64,000 nucleotides of DNA from Amia ocellicauda (GCF_036373705.1 NW_027102659.1:372001-436000); one strand, 5' to 3'. Counted from the first letter of the stretch, positions 1 through 11,885 are shown. Notes: a model not told the origin generated them from the sequence alone. A program made the numbers and translations.

Positions 1-48
1 GTTTGAGTCCAGTTTTGTTAATTTTAAAAAAATTATCCTGTCTAACAG

Positions 49-1578
49 TATTAAGAAACGTGGTTCGAGACAACGAAAGGCCTTCCACATCGAGGGCTTG
101 TTTCGTTTTACCTTCGAGAACCGTAACCTTTCAAGAATCTGAAAGGCTGTCAGCCCCGGTATCTGATAGCCGTGAGTATATGTCTGCAGCCTGTAAGAGG
201 TTAAATCTTTTTATAAAGCGGTGTGGTTAAAGGTTAAACATGTCTCTTACCTTCACAGCGGTGCAAAAAGCTAAACCAGCCGAAAAACATAAGAAACGAT
301 TATTCTGTGGAGGTAAGTAAGATCTTTCAAACTTTAATGTTTTTAAAAGGGCTTTGTTTGCCCGTTGAGGGCTAATATTTAAGCGATGGGTGACCGTTTC
401 CTGTAGGGCGGGGGGTTCTGGGAAAGATCTTTAGAAGTCCGGACAGATCTAGGCTTGTTTCTGGGGAACGTGTTTAGAAATGACCGATTGTCGTACCGTC
501 TGGTTAGGAAGTAAAGCCGTCCGAAAGGGTTTAGTAAGTTGTTTGGCTTATCTCCCGCTATTATACTTCTGTTTTAAAGTGGTTGTAGGAAAAGGCTTGA
601 AGGTGTTCATTGTATTTAATATTTAAACAGATCGTGAAAACGTTTGTGAAACAGGAAGTCCCGGGATCAGGAAGCGTTAACACTTGGAAGGTTCGTTTAA
701 AAATGAAATGTTGTTGTGTGTGTGTGTGTTTTATTAACAATATTACAGTTTTTAAAGAAACATTTAAGAAACAGTTTATTTACAGCGGCTTCTCTGTTTT
801 ACATTTATTATCAAGTCCTAATAAATATATTGTCTGTAAATAATAAGGCGTTGTAGTGAATGTCTAAGGCTATTTTCAAAGGTCTAAAAAAGCTAAAGGT
901 TTTGAATGTCCTGGACATGTTGTTTTAAGTTTGATTTCTGTCGCCGTTTAAAGATGTAAATGTAATGTATATTTTTATTCTTCCCAAGACTCTTCTGTGG
1001 ATGAGCTATTGAGGACAATTACCCCGTCTAAGTGGGATCAAACATCTTCCCCGGTGACATCACCGAGAGGATCCCCCACGGTGGTCTTGGAGACCCCCCA
1101 ACATCTACTCAGGCCACAGCCTTCTGGGGGTAATTCAACACCCCAGATTCAGCCCGCCGCATTGTCGGGCGGAACAAATACAGGCATCCAACAACCTCAG
1201 GGGTCGCCGTCAGTCAGGGCTGACACACCACCCAACGACGGCCTGGTTTCAACATCGTCCCCCCAGACCCGTTTCTTGGCTACAGAAACGCTGAACAGTA
1301 CCCCGCGCTTGGCCAGGGTGTCACCGCAAAGGCCTTCTTGGTCTCCGTCCATGAGTATACGCTCGCTCCCTGCCTCCTTCGACCGAGATTTACCGGAGCG
1401 ACCATCCTTTGAAGCTGAGCCAGGCCACCAGCCCCCGGAGCTACTTACTGAAGGTCGGCATGAGTTGCTACATACTTTGTTACAAAATCAAAGACTTGTG
1501 TTAGTGGGGCAAAACCTGCTGATAGAGAGCCAAAACACCCTTATTAATACCCTTACTAACGAATTGTACCGTATTTAA
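49..1578 (+). pseudogene. Multi-exon gene, copy A (exons 4-7, broken)
   Basis: Exons visible at 49-171, 259-312, 631-690 and 989-1578, with the same junctions as in copy D; exons 1-3 lie before the window. Exon 6 carries an in-frame TAA at 678-680 (TTA in the other copies). Exon 7 has lost 12 bases (four codons) near 993, in frame. Function unknown; see copy D for description. Confidence 0.75.
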
Positions 1579-1644
1579 TGTTTTAATAGACACAAAACGC
1601 CTTACTATTGTGGGTTGTTGGAAAAATAAAAAATAAATTAAAAA

Positions 1645-3600
1645 ATGTCCTGACTTGGTAAAAGAACTCACAAACTAAAGGATTATGAACAAGCTAGGGC
1701 CCCAAAAAGACCTTCCCGAGAGAACATCCCCGGCCCTGTTGTGAACTCCTCTGATGTCCCAATGAACCTGGAACTATTACAAATGATAAATGATTTAAAT
1801 AACCCCCAATTACCACCGATAGAATGTGAATTAACAGACTTACCGGTGAACCCCGACCTGTTACAGATGGTCAATGATCTAAATAACCACCTCCCACCGG
1901 TAGCGCTTATAGAGGTTCACCCCCTAGTTCACCCCGATTTGTTTGAAATGGTGGAGGCTTTGGAGGAGCTACCCCTACCAAATTCTGCCCCTATTATAAA
2001 TGATTTGAGACAATTAGAACACAGGATGGCGGCAGAAGCAGCCATCACTATAGAGGAGGGTCTTGACATTAACCGGTTGGATATCTTTGAAGGACTTTTA
2101 CAGGCTTTAAATGAGCCTACTCAAAAAGGGGGTTTTGTAGATGTCAGCAGTGGGGGTGTTCGGAATGTGGAGGGTTCTGAGACTGATAAGGCTGTGGAGG
2201 ACATGCTCTGTGAGAATGTAGGGGGTGAAGGCTTTGTTCAAAATGATGATGTGTCCAAGAGTACCTGTGATCCCGTGATTATAGATAGACCGGCCTATAA
2301 CAATTTTGAAATGATTCAGCGTTTTAATTTTGCAGAACTTTTAAATTGTGACAATTATGCAGAAATATTTGTCAACATACACGAGGCCTTGCAGAAAATG
2401 CTTGAACAGGTTGCTGAAAGGGTCAGACCTCGAGATGTTGTACAGTTAGAACTCAGAGGGGATGATTTGTTTAGCAACCTATCTGTAATGCTGAGTGGAG
2501 ATAATTTAGACGTCTGGCTAAAATCGAAGCGTTATTGCAAAGTAACGCAGCCATCATAGCTGATGAAAGTCTGTCTCTGGTAATGAATGTGGTTCGTAAC
2601 CCTGAGGGTGGGGCGCTTAGAAGACTGTCGAAATGCTTGAAGAACGACATAATTAGGACCAAGCTCAGGCAATTAGTGGTGAGTTCCAGTGGGGACAATA
2701 AGCTCTGTTTTGCTTACAGTTTAATAAAACTACTCACCCCCGACATGCCTGAACCCCAAGCTCTGCAAGAGGCTTTAATGCTTCATCAGAGGGCCGGCTT
2801 AAACTCTCAACAGATGGTTGCCTTTTCAGACATCACCAAGTTGCAGGAACATAACTGTAAACCCCGCCAAGAGACAAATGTCCAAACTGATTTTAAACAG
2901 TCTGTGGGGTAAGTTTGGGGAAAGAAATTACCGTCTAAACACAACCTTGATTAAAACCCCTGAACAGTTTATAGAATTTATGTTTTCCAAACAACATGCA
3001 GTATCACACTTTCAATTCTTAAATGACCACGTGGCACAGGTCCAGTGGAGGGCCCCTAAAGATTTCCCCACCAAACAGGGGAACGTTAATGTTTTCATAG
3101 CGGTTTTTACCACGGCTTACGCCCGGCTTGAACTGTACAACTTAATGGATCAGTTGCAGGAACGCACGCTCTATCATGATACTGACTCTGTAATCTTTGT
3201 CACCAGGCCAGGGGATTGGGTCCCTCCCCTCGGGGACTACCTTGGGGAGTTAACGAGCGAACTAGATCCTCAGGACCACATAGTGGAGTTTGTTTCAGGG
3301 GGTCCTAAGACTTACGCATACAGAACGGCTGCGGGTAAGACCTGTATGAAAGTTAAGGGTTTCACTCTGAACCATTGTAACAACAAGCTCATTAACATCA
3401 AGTCTCTGAAGACCCTGGTAGAAAGTTTTGTAACCGAGAAAGACGCGCCTCCTCGTGAGATTATTACAGCCGGAAATCAGATCTATCGCAATAAAAAGGG
3501 GTACACGTTGGAAAATAGATCACTAAACAAACGGTTCAGGGTGGTGTACAATAAAAGAGTGTTGAAGACTGATTATACCACTCTGCCTTATGGATATTAG
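1645..3600 (+). pseudogene. Protein-primed DNA polymerase B, copy A (large internal deletion)
   Basis: The N-terminal part is open from 1762 to 2559, then the frame changes as in all copies. At about 2842 roughly 2.27 kb is deleted between a retained ATCACCAAG and GAACATAACTG. That removes the Cys-rich region, the exonuclease domain and catalytic motif A. The C-terminal part (to the TAG at 3598-3600) keeps motif B (NSLWGKFG) and motif C (YHDTDS). Cannot encode a polymerase. Confidence 0.9.
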
Positions 3601-4262
3601 CGGTGGTTTTGATAACAGACTTCAACACCCTTTCTCCTGTATTATAGCCGGTCCCTCCAATTCGGGGAAGAGCTATCTTATAAAGAACATCATAGAAGAT
3701 GTGGACGCAACCGTGTCCCAAGCTCTTGACAACATAGTGTGGTGTTACTCTTGCTGGCAACCTCTCTACGATGATTTGGCTTCGAAAAAAAATAATCTGA
3801 AATTTGTGCAAGGTCTCCCCGCCTCGTTGTGTGACGATGACTTGTTCCCGCCCGGTCAAACTAATCTAGTGATCCTTGATGACCTGATGGAGCAGGCCGG
3901 TGACAACAGTGAAGTGGAAAAAGCTTTCACAAAGTACACTCATCATAGGAATTTAAGTATTCTTTATTTAGTTCAAAATCTATTTTTTCAAGGTAAAAAA
4001 AAGCCGCACTATTAATTTAAATGCCAATTATATAATTCTTTTTAAAAACCCCAGAGATAAACTACAAGTCACCGTCTTGGCTCGTCAAATGTACCCTAAC
4101 CAGACCAAGTTCTTTTTGGAGGCATTTGAGGATGCCACCAAAAAACCCTACGGGTACTTGATTGCAGACTTAAAAGCACAAACCCCAGAAGACTTTCGCC
4201 TCAGAACAGGTTTGTGCCCGCCCGATTGGCCGGCAGTGTATGTGCTAAAGAAAAGGAAATAA
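3590..4262 (+). pseudogene. Packaging ATPase (A32/FtsK-HerA type), copy A (frameshift)
   Basis: Same protein as in copy D. An extra A in the A-run at about 3992-3999 shifts the frame after residue 135 or so; the last 60 codons are open in the other frame. Walker A (GPSNSGKS) and Walker B (LVILDD) are intact. Confidence 0.9.
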
Positions 4263-4268
4263 ATAAGA

Positions 4269-4604
4269 ATGTCTGTTCGGATTAAAAGAAATCTGCCACT
4301 TTTGCAAATGTTATTTGAGGGGAGCCCGCGCCATAGGAAAGCTGTGCTGGCAGGGGCCCCCTCGGATTTGATCGAGACCCTGTGTGAAATAGCTTTTAAC
4401 ATCTTACGCGGTAATATACCCCTAACCCCTTCTCAACATTCTAAACTCAAAAAACAAAAAGCGGTTATCAAGATCATCACTAATAAGAAGTATTCTATTA
4501 AAAGAAAAAGAAAGAAGATTAATCAAACCGGGGGTTTTATAGGACCGCTGTTGAGCATAGCCATGCCTTTCCTAACCAGTCTTCTAGCTTCCAGAGTGGG
4601 TTAA
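4269..4604 (+). CDS. 111-aa basic protein, copy A
   Basis: Open frame from ATG to TAA, between the ATPase (6 bp) and the next gene (2 bp). Differs from the copy D protein by a few residues, including Met for Val in the C-terminal hydrophobic stretch. Confidence 0.75.
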   Translation: MSVRIKRNLPLLQMLFEGSPRHRKAVLAGAPSDLIETLCEIAFNILRGNIPLTPSQHSKLKKQKAVIKIITNKKYSIKRKRKKINQTGGFIGPLLSIAMPFLTSLLASRVG

Positions 4605-4606
4605 TA

Positions 4607-5348
4607 ATGGAATATGCTCAGAAAATGTTTTTGATCCCTCAGGAGCAGCTTGAGAAACTGAGAAAAAATGTTGTCGGGCCAGAGCCCATTAGACAAACGG
4701 CCGAAAACAACCTGGACTCTGAAATGAATGCTATACAGGCCAGGGCCGATTTAAATCAGTATTCCAAAGCCCAGTTGTATACCAACACGTTACAGCGCTA
4801 CCTCCGTCTGGTTAGACAGGGTGAAAAAGATCAAAACATTTTAACTTTAACCATGGCCTCTCAAGAAAATGGTTCTGGGGCTGATGCGGGGGGTACGGTT
4901 GATAAAGATGTTGCGGTGACCGAACCTGTTGAGAGTTCAGAGGGAGATGTTGTAACGGATGTTTTGAGAAACATGCCGGCCAGAAGCAAAAGACATGCAC
5001 AATATATCCTGCACAAAATGGTTCAGAAACCGCGGGTAACGGCTTGGAATGAACAGGGTGAATTTGTTTTTAAAGGACAACTGATCAAAGGTTCACACGT
5101 TTGATTTGTTGAAGAGTGTCACTAGCACTAATAAGGTACCCGATAGTCGCCGACCTGTAGGCTGGAATGCTTTCCTACAGGCGATGGCCTGTCTGAACAT
5201 GCCCCAATCCACAGTTCCTAACCAGGAAACGCGACAAAAAATCCATCTGTGTAAAGAGGTGGAGCCTGATCTGACTCCGATATCTCATTACTCTGACCGT
5301 GCTGAGCGACCATCCTCAGGATCTATCCATCGTTGGGAAGCTTATTAA
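4607..5348 (+). pseudogene. Conserved protein of about 247 aa, copy A (2-nt deletion)
   Basis: The first 165 codons are open, then CACACG replaces CACACATG (two bases lost at about 5099), giving a TGA. The rest (to 5348) is open in the other frame. The same lesion is in copy C. Confidence 0.75.
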
Positions 5349-5527
5349 TCTCATGTTTTTATTTGTCTCCCCTGTAAATAATGACCCGACAAACAATTTT
5401 TTATTTTATTTTTTTTATTTTCAAATGTTGTACATTTATTTATAACATAACCCGTGCTTTGTATTAGAATTGTTTTGAATAAAAACAAAACTAATGATTC
5501 AAAGGCTGTTTTCATTATTTTTTCACC

Positions 5528-6085
5528 TTAACACGCATGACATCTTTTAAAATCCTCACAAGAACACCCCATCTGTATACATGGCTGTCTAGGGTCGTAA
5601 GTCATTGTGTTATAAGGGGGGGTCCACAGTGTACTGACAAACTCTGCCACTTTTTTATCATTTTGGCCTAAATCCTCACTGTACAAGGCCATAATATCGG
5701 GGTATGACCTTCCTTTAGATCTATGATATAAGAAAAACACACAGTGTTGACCACAAGTGAAGGTCTGAAGACTTTGTACTTGACGACCGCTGTAAATGGT
5801 TTCTTGACAGTTGTTGAGCAGAAAGTTATTGATCTTCCGAGGGAAAGGTCTGAAATCCGGGGGGTTTGCATAGGAATCAAAAAATTCACCACGGTGGTCC
5901 TCCCTTAGATAAATAGCCAGCCAATGTTCTCCGGGCATATTTTTAGGGTGTGTGTTGATTATGTACATTGCAGGTAAATTCTTGATCTTAAATTTAGGCA
6001 GCTGATCGCAGGCGTAGACTCCTTGAAACAGTTTCCGTGAGCCGGCCAGGGCATTCATGATGTGGTTGAGCTCTCTGGTGTTCAT
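5528..6085 (-). CDS. Adenain-like cysteine protease, copy A
   Basis: 185 aa, open. Gly for Ser near residue 15 and Ser for Arg near residue 157 distinguish it from the other copies. Catalytic residues as in copy D. Confidence 0.92.
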   Translation of the reverse strand: MNTRELNHIMNALAGSRKLFQGVYACDQLPKFKIKNLPAMYIINTHPKNMPGEHWLAIYLREDHRGEFFDSYANPPDFRPFPRKINNFLLNNCQETIYSGRQVQSLQTFTCGQHCVFFLYHRSKGRSYPDIMALYSEDLGQNDKKVAEFVSTLWTPPYNTMTYDPRQPCIQMGCSCEDFKRCHAC

Positions 6086-6086
6086 T

Positions 6087-7349
6087 TTAATAATAATCAT
6101 ACATAACGTTTCTCCTCTGATTCACCTCAATAATGTTGTCAAACACAGCATACACGACCATATTTACAGTGCGTGGTAGAGGCTGCTTGAAACGCATCTC
6201 CAAACGCATATTGCCCGTCTTCATCAGTGAAAAATGTTGTCCACACTCTTCATCAGGGGTCAGGTTGAAACCGTACAGGGTGTAACCGCTGCAGTATTCC
6301 CGGCGATCGATCAGCAGAGTTTGATCCTTGAGATGGCGACCCGTAGCCAGTACTAGACTGTAATATTCACGAACCGCATTGCCGTTTTCAAAGTCAGGTT
6401 GAAAAGGTCTGGATGGAACCTGCACACCATCGACGTACAACGCTATAAATTCCGCGTTATAATGTTTAAAGTTAAAGGGGTTCTTGTTGTAAACCCCGGT
6501 AAATGCATCATTATCCACGAGACCTATAATAACCTGTTTTGGGAGCTGTCCTAGAAACAGATTTTCCTGGTTCATCACCCGTGTCCCTGCGGGGATACTG
6601 TGGACTTTCATGTAGACTCTTTCGATCGGGTACTTGGCGTTTGCCGTCATTAACGCCTGCGTGTGTCCTAGTTTAACCGCCGGGGAGACGGACACTTTTT
6701 TCACAAACTGCGAGGCCGATAATATGGTCAGTATATATTTTTCAGTATCAGGTGTCATCAGACAAAAAGCACTTTTACTACGGATCATTTTAATTTTAAT
6801 GTCTACCCCGTTGAGCATGAGTTTTTCTTGGAAAAATATGTCTGCATGGATATGCCCCATTAGCTCAAAGGTCCTCCCTTCTGTTGAAGAGGCCGTTCTT
6901 TTTTGCAAACCCTTATTGAGTCCCTCTGGATCCTTGTCGTCCATAGCTTCCGGGATGTCTTTGAAGAAAAGGCCGGGGCTGAACTGTTTGCTCAGGGTCT
7001 CCTCACTATAATTAAGGATACACTCCATCATGGCTCTATAGGGGTAAGTATTGCTGCTTTGACTAATGAGCCGATCTCCCAGGGTCACATCCACCTGTGA
7101 AAACATGGTGGCCACCGGGTAATTGATGACCCCAGCGTTGGCCGTCTTCTCGATTGCATCGCCATCCTCATCAGTCACTTTACAGTTCATTAAAATAAAT
7201 GTGTTATTCAAATCAATATAATCCTCGCCATTGCCAGCTATAAAAAACTCCAGAGGGGCCGTGTCTGAAATTTCCACGATATGTTGGAGAATGAGAGATT
7301 CTTCGTTTTTTGTTAGCCACGGATCTTCGTCGCCCCCTGGTGGACACAT
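6087..7349 (-). pseudogene. Major capsid protein, copy A (5' end replaced by deletion fusion)
   Basis: A deletion at about 7270 removes the capsid start, the first residues and the end of the upstream core gene (about 0.2 kb compared with copy C). It joins ISDTAPLEFF to a shifted frame of the core gene, making a 420-codon chimeric frame from 7349. The jelly-roll part is otherwise open. Confidence 0.88.
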
Positions 7350-7672
7350 GCTGATTCTTCTTTTACCCCCCTCCTCGCCATTACCATGAGACCCGAACCC
7401 TCCTGATGCTCATGGCTAGCTGCCCGGTTCATAACATTGGTGAACACGTCACTAACAATATTTTTAGCCGCTGATTTCAAGTGGGGTCTGGCTATAGCAA
7501 AGCCTCTCTTAAGCAGGGGTACGGCCATTCTAAAGAGACCACGAAAGAGTCCTCCTAGACCGGCGCCATACATTGTGGGGGCTCCTACAATACCGGGCAA
7601 GCCGTTCCCGGCTTGCATCTTGTAATAATCCACATAGGCGCTAGGATCTACATAACCCCTCGAGGTAGCCAT
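7313..7672 (-). pseudogene. Small basic virion protein, copy A (frameshift, C-terminus deleted)
   Basis: The N-terminal half is open, but the C-tract at about 7366-7371 has six C instead of the seven in copy C. That shifts the frame, and the basic tail is removed by the deletion that fuses this region to the capsid gene. Confidence 0.75.
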
Positions 7673-7673
7673 T

Positions 7674-8402
7674 TTAATAATGTACACACTGTTTCAGGGG
7701 TCTAAAATGTAGTTTGACATTAACTTTACCGAAGCGGAAGGGTACGTTGATATTCTGATCCGATTTTACTTCGATCGTGATGTTGTCAAAGTGGATCTTT
7801 GAGACTGCTACGTAGTGTGGTTTGTCATAAGTAATTGTGACCATGTCATTGCTTTTACCTTTAATAAGTACATTTCTCAAAAGGGGGACATAACTATCCC
7901 CAACCCTCTGGTGGGTTATGATATCCGTATACACATAAAGAGTGTAAAAGCCGCCCCACCACTTCTGAGAACCTGCTCTCTGTGTCAGAATAGAACCCTA
8001 ATATACGCCCCAGTTGGCCGCTGGTTTGAATGCTAATACCTGGTTTTGACACCTTGTACACTCTGTTTTTAATAGGGTTGTAATATAGCTTGATGTTGGG
8101 GGTGCCTTCTGAGAACTGTTTATGAATCTCATCTAATATTTTATCCACATTGTCATAATAACCTCCTTGTATCGTGAATGTCCATTGATTTTAACATCAT
8201 CAAAAATGGCGAAGGTGGCATCCTTATCTTGTAAAACAGCCCAAGTGTAAGGATACTGTATTTCCGCCAACCCCACTTCCCACGACCCCCTTAGATCTAT
8301 AGATTTTCCAAATTGTACCGTGTAACTGGATATTTCATTTTTAGGGTATATATCGAGAGAGGCGTTACTGGGTAGAGTCACGTAGAAGCCTCCTGATTCC
8401 AT
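7674..8402 (-). pseudogene. Minor capsid (penton) protein, copy A (two frame changes)
   Basis: Besides the frame change present in all copies (about 7946-7966), bases are missing at about 8190 (CATTGATTTTAAC instead of CATTGACTCTTTTTAAC). This causes another shift. Confidence 0.85.
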
Positions 8403-8448
8403 CTTGAGTACCGAAAGTAATGCCCCCATCACACCCGCGGGCATGTTG

Positions 8449-9540
8449 TTATAAGGATTGAATATCGCAAACCTGTTGTTCCGGGACCCAACTATTGAAC
8501 TTTTCAGGCCGTCCAAGCCATTTCACCAACACATATTTTTTCCGGTTCTGGGTTTTTTCAGCTAATATCTTTTCAACTCTGTATACACTGTCTTTACCCA
8601 CAATCATTTTTTGTAACTCGGCTTCGTAAAACGTTCCTTCTATATCCTCCCCGTCATAGTCTTTTAACCGGTACACGGGGGGGTCTCTAGCCAACTGTTC
8701 GGTAACTGTAAAATATTCGTCAGAAAATGTTTGTTCATAACCTTTGGCAAAAGTACTCCTTAGCTTTGAAACGCGAACCACATCACCGATGTTGAACTTA
8801 TAAGTAGTTTTTCCCTTCTTAATAAACGGTCCGTATAATTCTATATAGACCTTAAAAGAATTACTTTGATCAACATCTATAGGCTTCATTTTAATACTGG
8901 TGTGATACCCTTGGTTGTAAGCATCGATAAAATCCTGAACTTTATCAAAATACTTGAACGTGTTGACCGCTGTAAAATATCTCCAGATTTTGGTCTTTAT
9001 GGTGCGGTTAAACCTCTCCACTACCGATGCCTTAAGCTCATTACCGGTGGTGAAATGATATATTTTGTGTCTCTTCAGTAGATTCTGAAATTCTCTGTTG
9101 AGAAACTCTTTTCCTTTATCAGTCTGCAGTTTTTTAGGACATCGACCCTGGGACAATATATCCTCAAAGGCCCTTGTCACCGCCCGACCTGTTTTATTAT
9201 GTAGAATGCGAGCCCAGGCATATTTTGATAACACATCGATACACATCAACATCAATTTGTGACCATTATTATGTTTTGATAAATTTGACATATCGACTAG
9301 ATCCATTTGCCATTGTGAGTCTATGTCAGTTGCATATACGCGGTTTCTTTTAAAGTTAATCCTGAGAGGTTTATGTAAGGTATAGGCGTCTTGTTCCCGT
9401 AACCATTCTGAAACAACCACATCATTAACCTTCACTCCGGCCTCAGCGAATCCTCTTTGAAAACCCTTCTTACCCGCCAAACCCCCAATCTTGGCTGGGT
9501 TGTAGTATAGTTCCTGCATTTGGGGAGCTTGCCGAGTCAT
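8449..9540 (-). CDS. Retroviral-type integrase with chromodomain, copy A, open
   Basis: 363 aa, no break. Some substitutions at conserved-looking sites compared with copy C (WLGRPEKF for WLGWPEKF in the chromodomain; IELYG for KKLYG). Acidic catalytic residues are present. Confidence 0.93.
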   Translation of the reverse strand: MTRQAPQMQELYYNPAKIGGLAGKKGFQRGFAEAGVKVNDVVVSEWLREQDAYTLHKPLRINFKRNRVYATDIDSQWQMDLVDMSNLSKHNNGHKLMLMCIDVLSKYAWARILHNKTGRAVTRAFEDILSQGRCPKKLQTDKGKEFLNREFQNLLKRHKIYHFTTGNELKASVVERFNRTIKTKIWRYFTAVNTFKYFDKVQDFIDAYNQGYHTSIKMKPIDVDQSNSFKVYIELYGPFIKKGKTTYKFNIGDVVRVSKLRSTFAKGYEQTFSDEYFTVTEQLARDPPVYRLKDYDGEDIEGTFYEAELQKMIVGKDSVYRVEKILAEKTQNRKKYVLVKWLGRPEKFNSWVPEQQVCDIQSL

Positions 9541-9712
9541 TCTGTCAAATAACCACACAGACCCACACTATGCGCAAAGTTTTTATACAAGGTTTTTTAT
9601 TCAACTTCAGGAGAGCAGATACCCCTTTTTACACATTTGAGAAAAGTATAACATACACAACAATTTTTTCTACGGTCCAGACAAAAAGAAATCAGATGAT
9701 TGGTTACTTGAT

Positions 9713-10110
9713 CTATATCAACAAATATACCTGTTTCTTTATCTTGTAGGCACACACCTCAGTTACATATGTAAATAAAACAACAATATGACCTATTTTA
9801 AAAGTAAACAGAGGTGTATTAAACATGCTCAGTAAAAGGTCATTCAGATGTTGATGAAATGGCCTAATATCATTCTTGGCCCCCTTGAGCGCTTCATCCC
9901 AGTGTTCGTACCCTCCGGTCTTTGTTACAGCAGCCATTAACTTTTCCAGGTTTGAAAGTTGATCCTCATCGATGGTTAAATCTGTAGAGAAAAGGCTCGC
10001 TATGGCTACTTTTCTGTCAAGCACATGGTGTAATAGCGCTCTCAGGTTAGCTGCATGGTTAGCTGTTGATGACAGAACCAGTTGCAGAAGCAGTCCAGAA
10101 CATTCCCCAT
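9713..10110 (-). pseudogene. Possible Bcl-2-like gene, copy A (frameshift)
   Basis: Extra bases at about 10053 (GCATGGTTAGCTGTTGATG instead of GCAGAGTGTTGATG) shift the frame near the start. From 10024 it is open. Confidence 0.6.
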
Positions 10111-10122
10111 GTTCAAAGTCCC

Positions 10123-10971
10123 TTAGTTCAGGTCAGAGTCTGAATCAGTGGCGTAGATGTCGAATTCTTCGTCGCTGCCCCCAGCTTTAACTTCTTTACG
10201 GAAGAAATAAGCTTTTAGCTTGCCAGCGGTTTTTCTACTCGGCTCATCCAGGTCATTGAGCAGCTGCCCAAGTTTCTCTGTTATAAACGGCTCCTTTTTC
10301 AGCTCCAGCAAAATCTCATCTATGATTTTCTGGACTTGTCCCGCAGTGACATGTATGTGGGAGTAAGACAGCGCCTTGATTAGTGCCGGTTTCAGCCACG
10401 GTTTGTTCAGTCTTCTGTAAAACACGTTGAAATAGAACAGGAAATAGTAACGGTCTGGTTCAAACAAACAACTGTGTCTCAACTGACTGGGGTGATTCAC
10501 TTCACACCCCCGACAGACTTCTTTCAGAGCTCGGTCGATGAGAGCACTCAGAATATACACCAGGGTGCTTTTAACTACTCTGCTTACTTGGTCACATACC
10601 CCGGGCATAAATCCTGCGTATTCATCACGCCCCCGGGACAGTCCGATGCTCATTGGGTCGCCTGGTGGTTTGTGGGGTGTTTCTACATCCATTGGACTGA
10701 CCCCCTCCTGAGACGCACAGACGGTAGACAGTTCGGCAAAATCGAGGCCCTCCATGAGCTCCAGAGGCTGGGGATCCCCGAGACTCATTTGGACATCTAT
10801 CGCACCGCATGTTGTTTCGTCCTGAGGGACCGGGGTCTGAGGTCTTGGAGGGTAACCGCAGTCAGAGGGTTCCGGAGTATATACAAAATCTGGGGAATAG
10901 AACCAGGGGTGATCCCGGGTTTGATGAGGCCTGTAGAGCCTGTCGACGTCCGCAGCTTTCGGGTAAGACAT
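10123..10971 (-). CDS. 282-aa protein with Cys/His cluster, copy A
   Basis: Open. Several substitutions in the first 100 residues compared with B and C (for example TPEPSDCGYPP, VETPHK). Same TATA context (GGATAAAAGG, about 11005-11014). Confidence 0.7.
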   Translation of the reverse strand: MSYPKAADVDRLYRPHQTRDHPWFYSPDFVYTPEPSDCGYPPRPQTPVPQDETTCGAIDVQMSLGDPQPLELMEGLDFAELSTVCASQEGVSPMDVETPHKPPGDPMSIGLSRGRDEYAGFMPGVCDQVSRVVKSTLVYILSALIDRALKEVCRGCEVNHPSQLRHSCLFEPDRYYFLFYFNVFYRRLNKPWLKPALIKALSYSHIHVTAGQVQKIIDEILLELKKEPFITEKLGQLLNDLDEPSRKTAGKLKAYFFRKEVKAGGSDEEFDIYATDSDSDLN

Positions 10972-11049
10972 TCTCTTTAATTTTAAACCATGAATGAATT
11001 GTTGCGCCTTTTATCCTATCTCTTCACTACGTCACGACACACCGCCCTC

Positions 11050-11582
11050 TTAGAAGAGAGTAGCCCCTGAGCCGTCAGACGGCGTCAAACATAATTTCAG
11101 TAACCTGTTTTTCTGGATCCTCCACACCCCCTTCAATAGGGTTTGTAATCAGGGTACTGCTAAACAAAACCTTACGATCTGTAGTTAGAGATAGACTCTT
11201 CACCACTCTACCATAGTTCTGCAAGCTTTCCCATTCACCACCTTTCAAAACCCTGAGTCGGAGACTCCATTTTGCATTCTCTTGGACCCTCTTGCAAGCC
11301 TTCTAGAGTCTTATCCACAAGCCCCAGATCTCTCCAGGCCATCACCTTCAACCAGTCCTCATAAGAGTATTCAATTACCGTCTCAAAAGATTCCAACGTA
11401 CCCTCCTTCTCTCCCAAAGCAAAAAGCTCCACTCCAACATAGCTGGGATCCCTTTTAAAGCGGTAACCCCGTCGAGCCCCCCAGAACAACACCCAGGAGC
11501 GTTCAATCTTTAAATTGGTGAGTACAGGAACCCTTGCCCGGGATTGTTTCTTGCGGGGTTTCATGTTGATGTCGCTGGACAT
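11050..11582 (-). pseudogene. Right-end gene of unknown function, copy A (frameshift and deletion)
   Basis: ATG at 11582; two extra bases at about 11237 (CACCACC instead of CACACC) shift the frame after 115 codons. About 0.18 kb of the C-terminal half is deleted at about 11080 (GTCAGAC joined to GGCGTCAAAC). Confidence 0.6.
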
Positions 11583-11700
11583 GTTGAAGAAGCGGGATGT
11601 TTCTGATGCTGAGAATTAAAGAGGTATTGCCTAAAAGCAGCGCGGGTTCTTAAATAGAGAGGAGAGTTTCGGGGCATTACCTTCAGAGGGGTGGGGGTAT

Positions 11701-11885
11701 TTATGGGTGGCCTTGTTGTTCAGGGTTTTATGGGTGTACACTTTCTGACGGATATGACGTAGGAATAATTAAGGAAATAACTCTACCTAAAATCACGCCC
11801 CCCAATTACGACGTAGGAATATTAATAAGCTTAGGGCATACATCATAACAAAATAGGCCGCGCCCAAAAAACCCTACTATCTACT
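11701..11885 (-). repeat. Right terminal inverted repeat, copy A
   Basis: Reverse complement of the left repeat at 14478-14662, with few differences. It ends ACTATCTACT directly before CTTATG. Contains ATF/CRE-like TGACGTA motifs; one of them is altered here (catcataac instead of cgtcataac near 11841). Confidence 0.95.

Larger units (their letters stand above)
1..11885. mobile_element. Maverick/Polinton copy A (left end outside window)
   Basis: The window opens in an intron of the first element gene; by alignment with copy B about 1.9 kb of the left end lies upstream. The gene order and the 185-bp right terminal repeat ending ACTATCTACT identify it. Private damage: a deletion of about 2.27 kb in PolB at about 2842, a deletion joining the core and capsid genes at about 7270, a deletion in the gene nearest the right end at about 11080, and several small frameshifts. 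Its integrase is open throughout. Confidence 0.95.
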
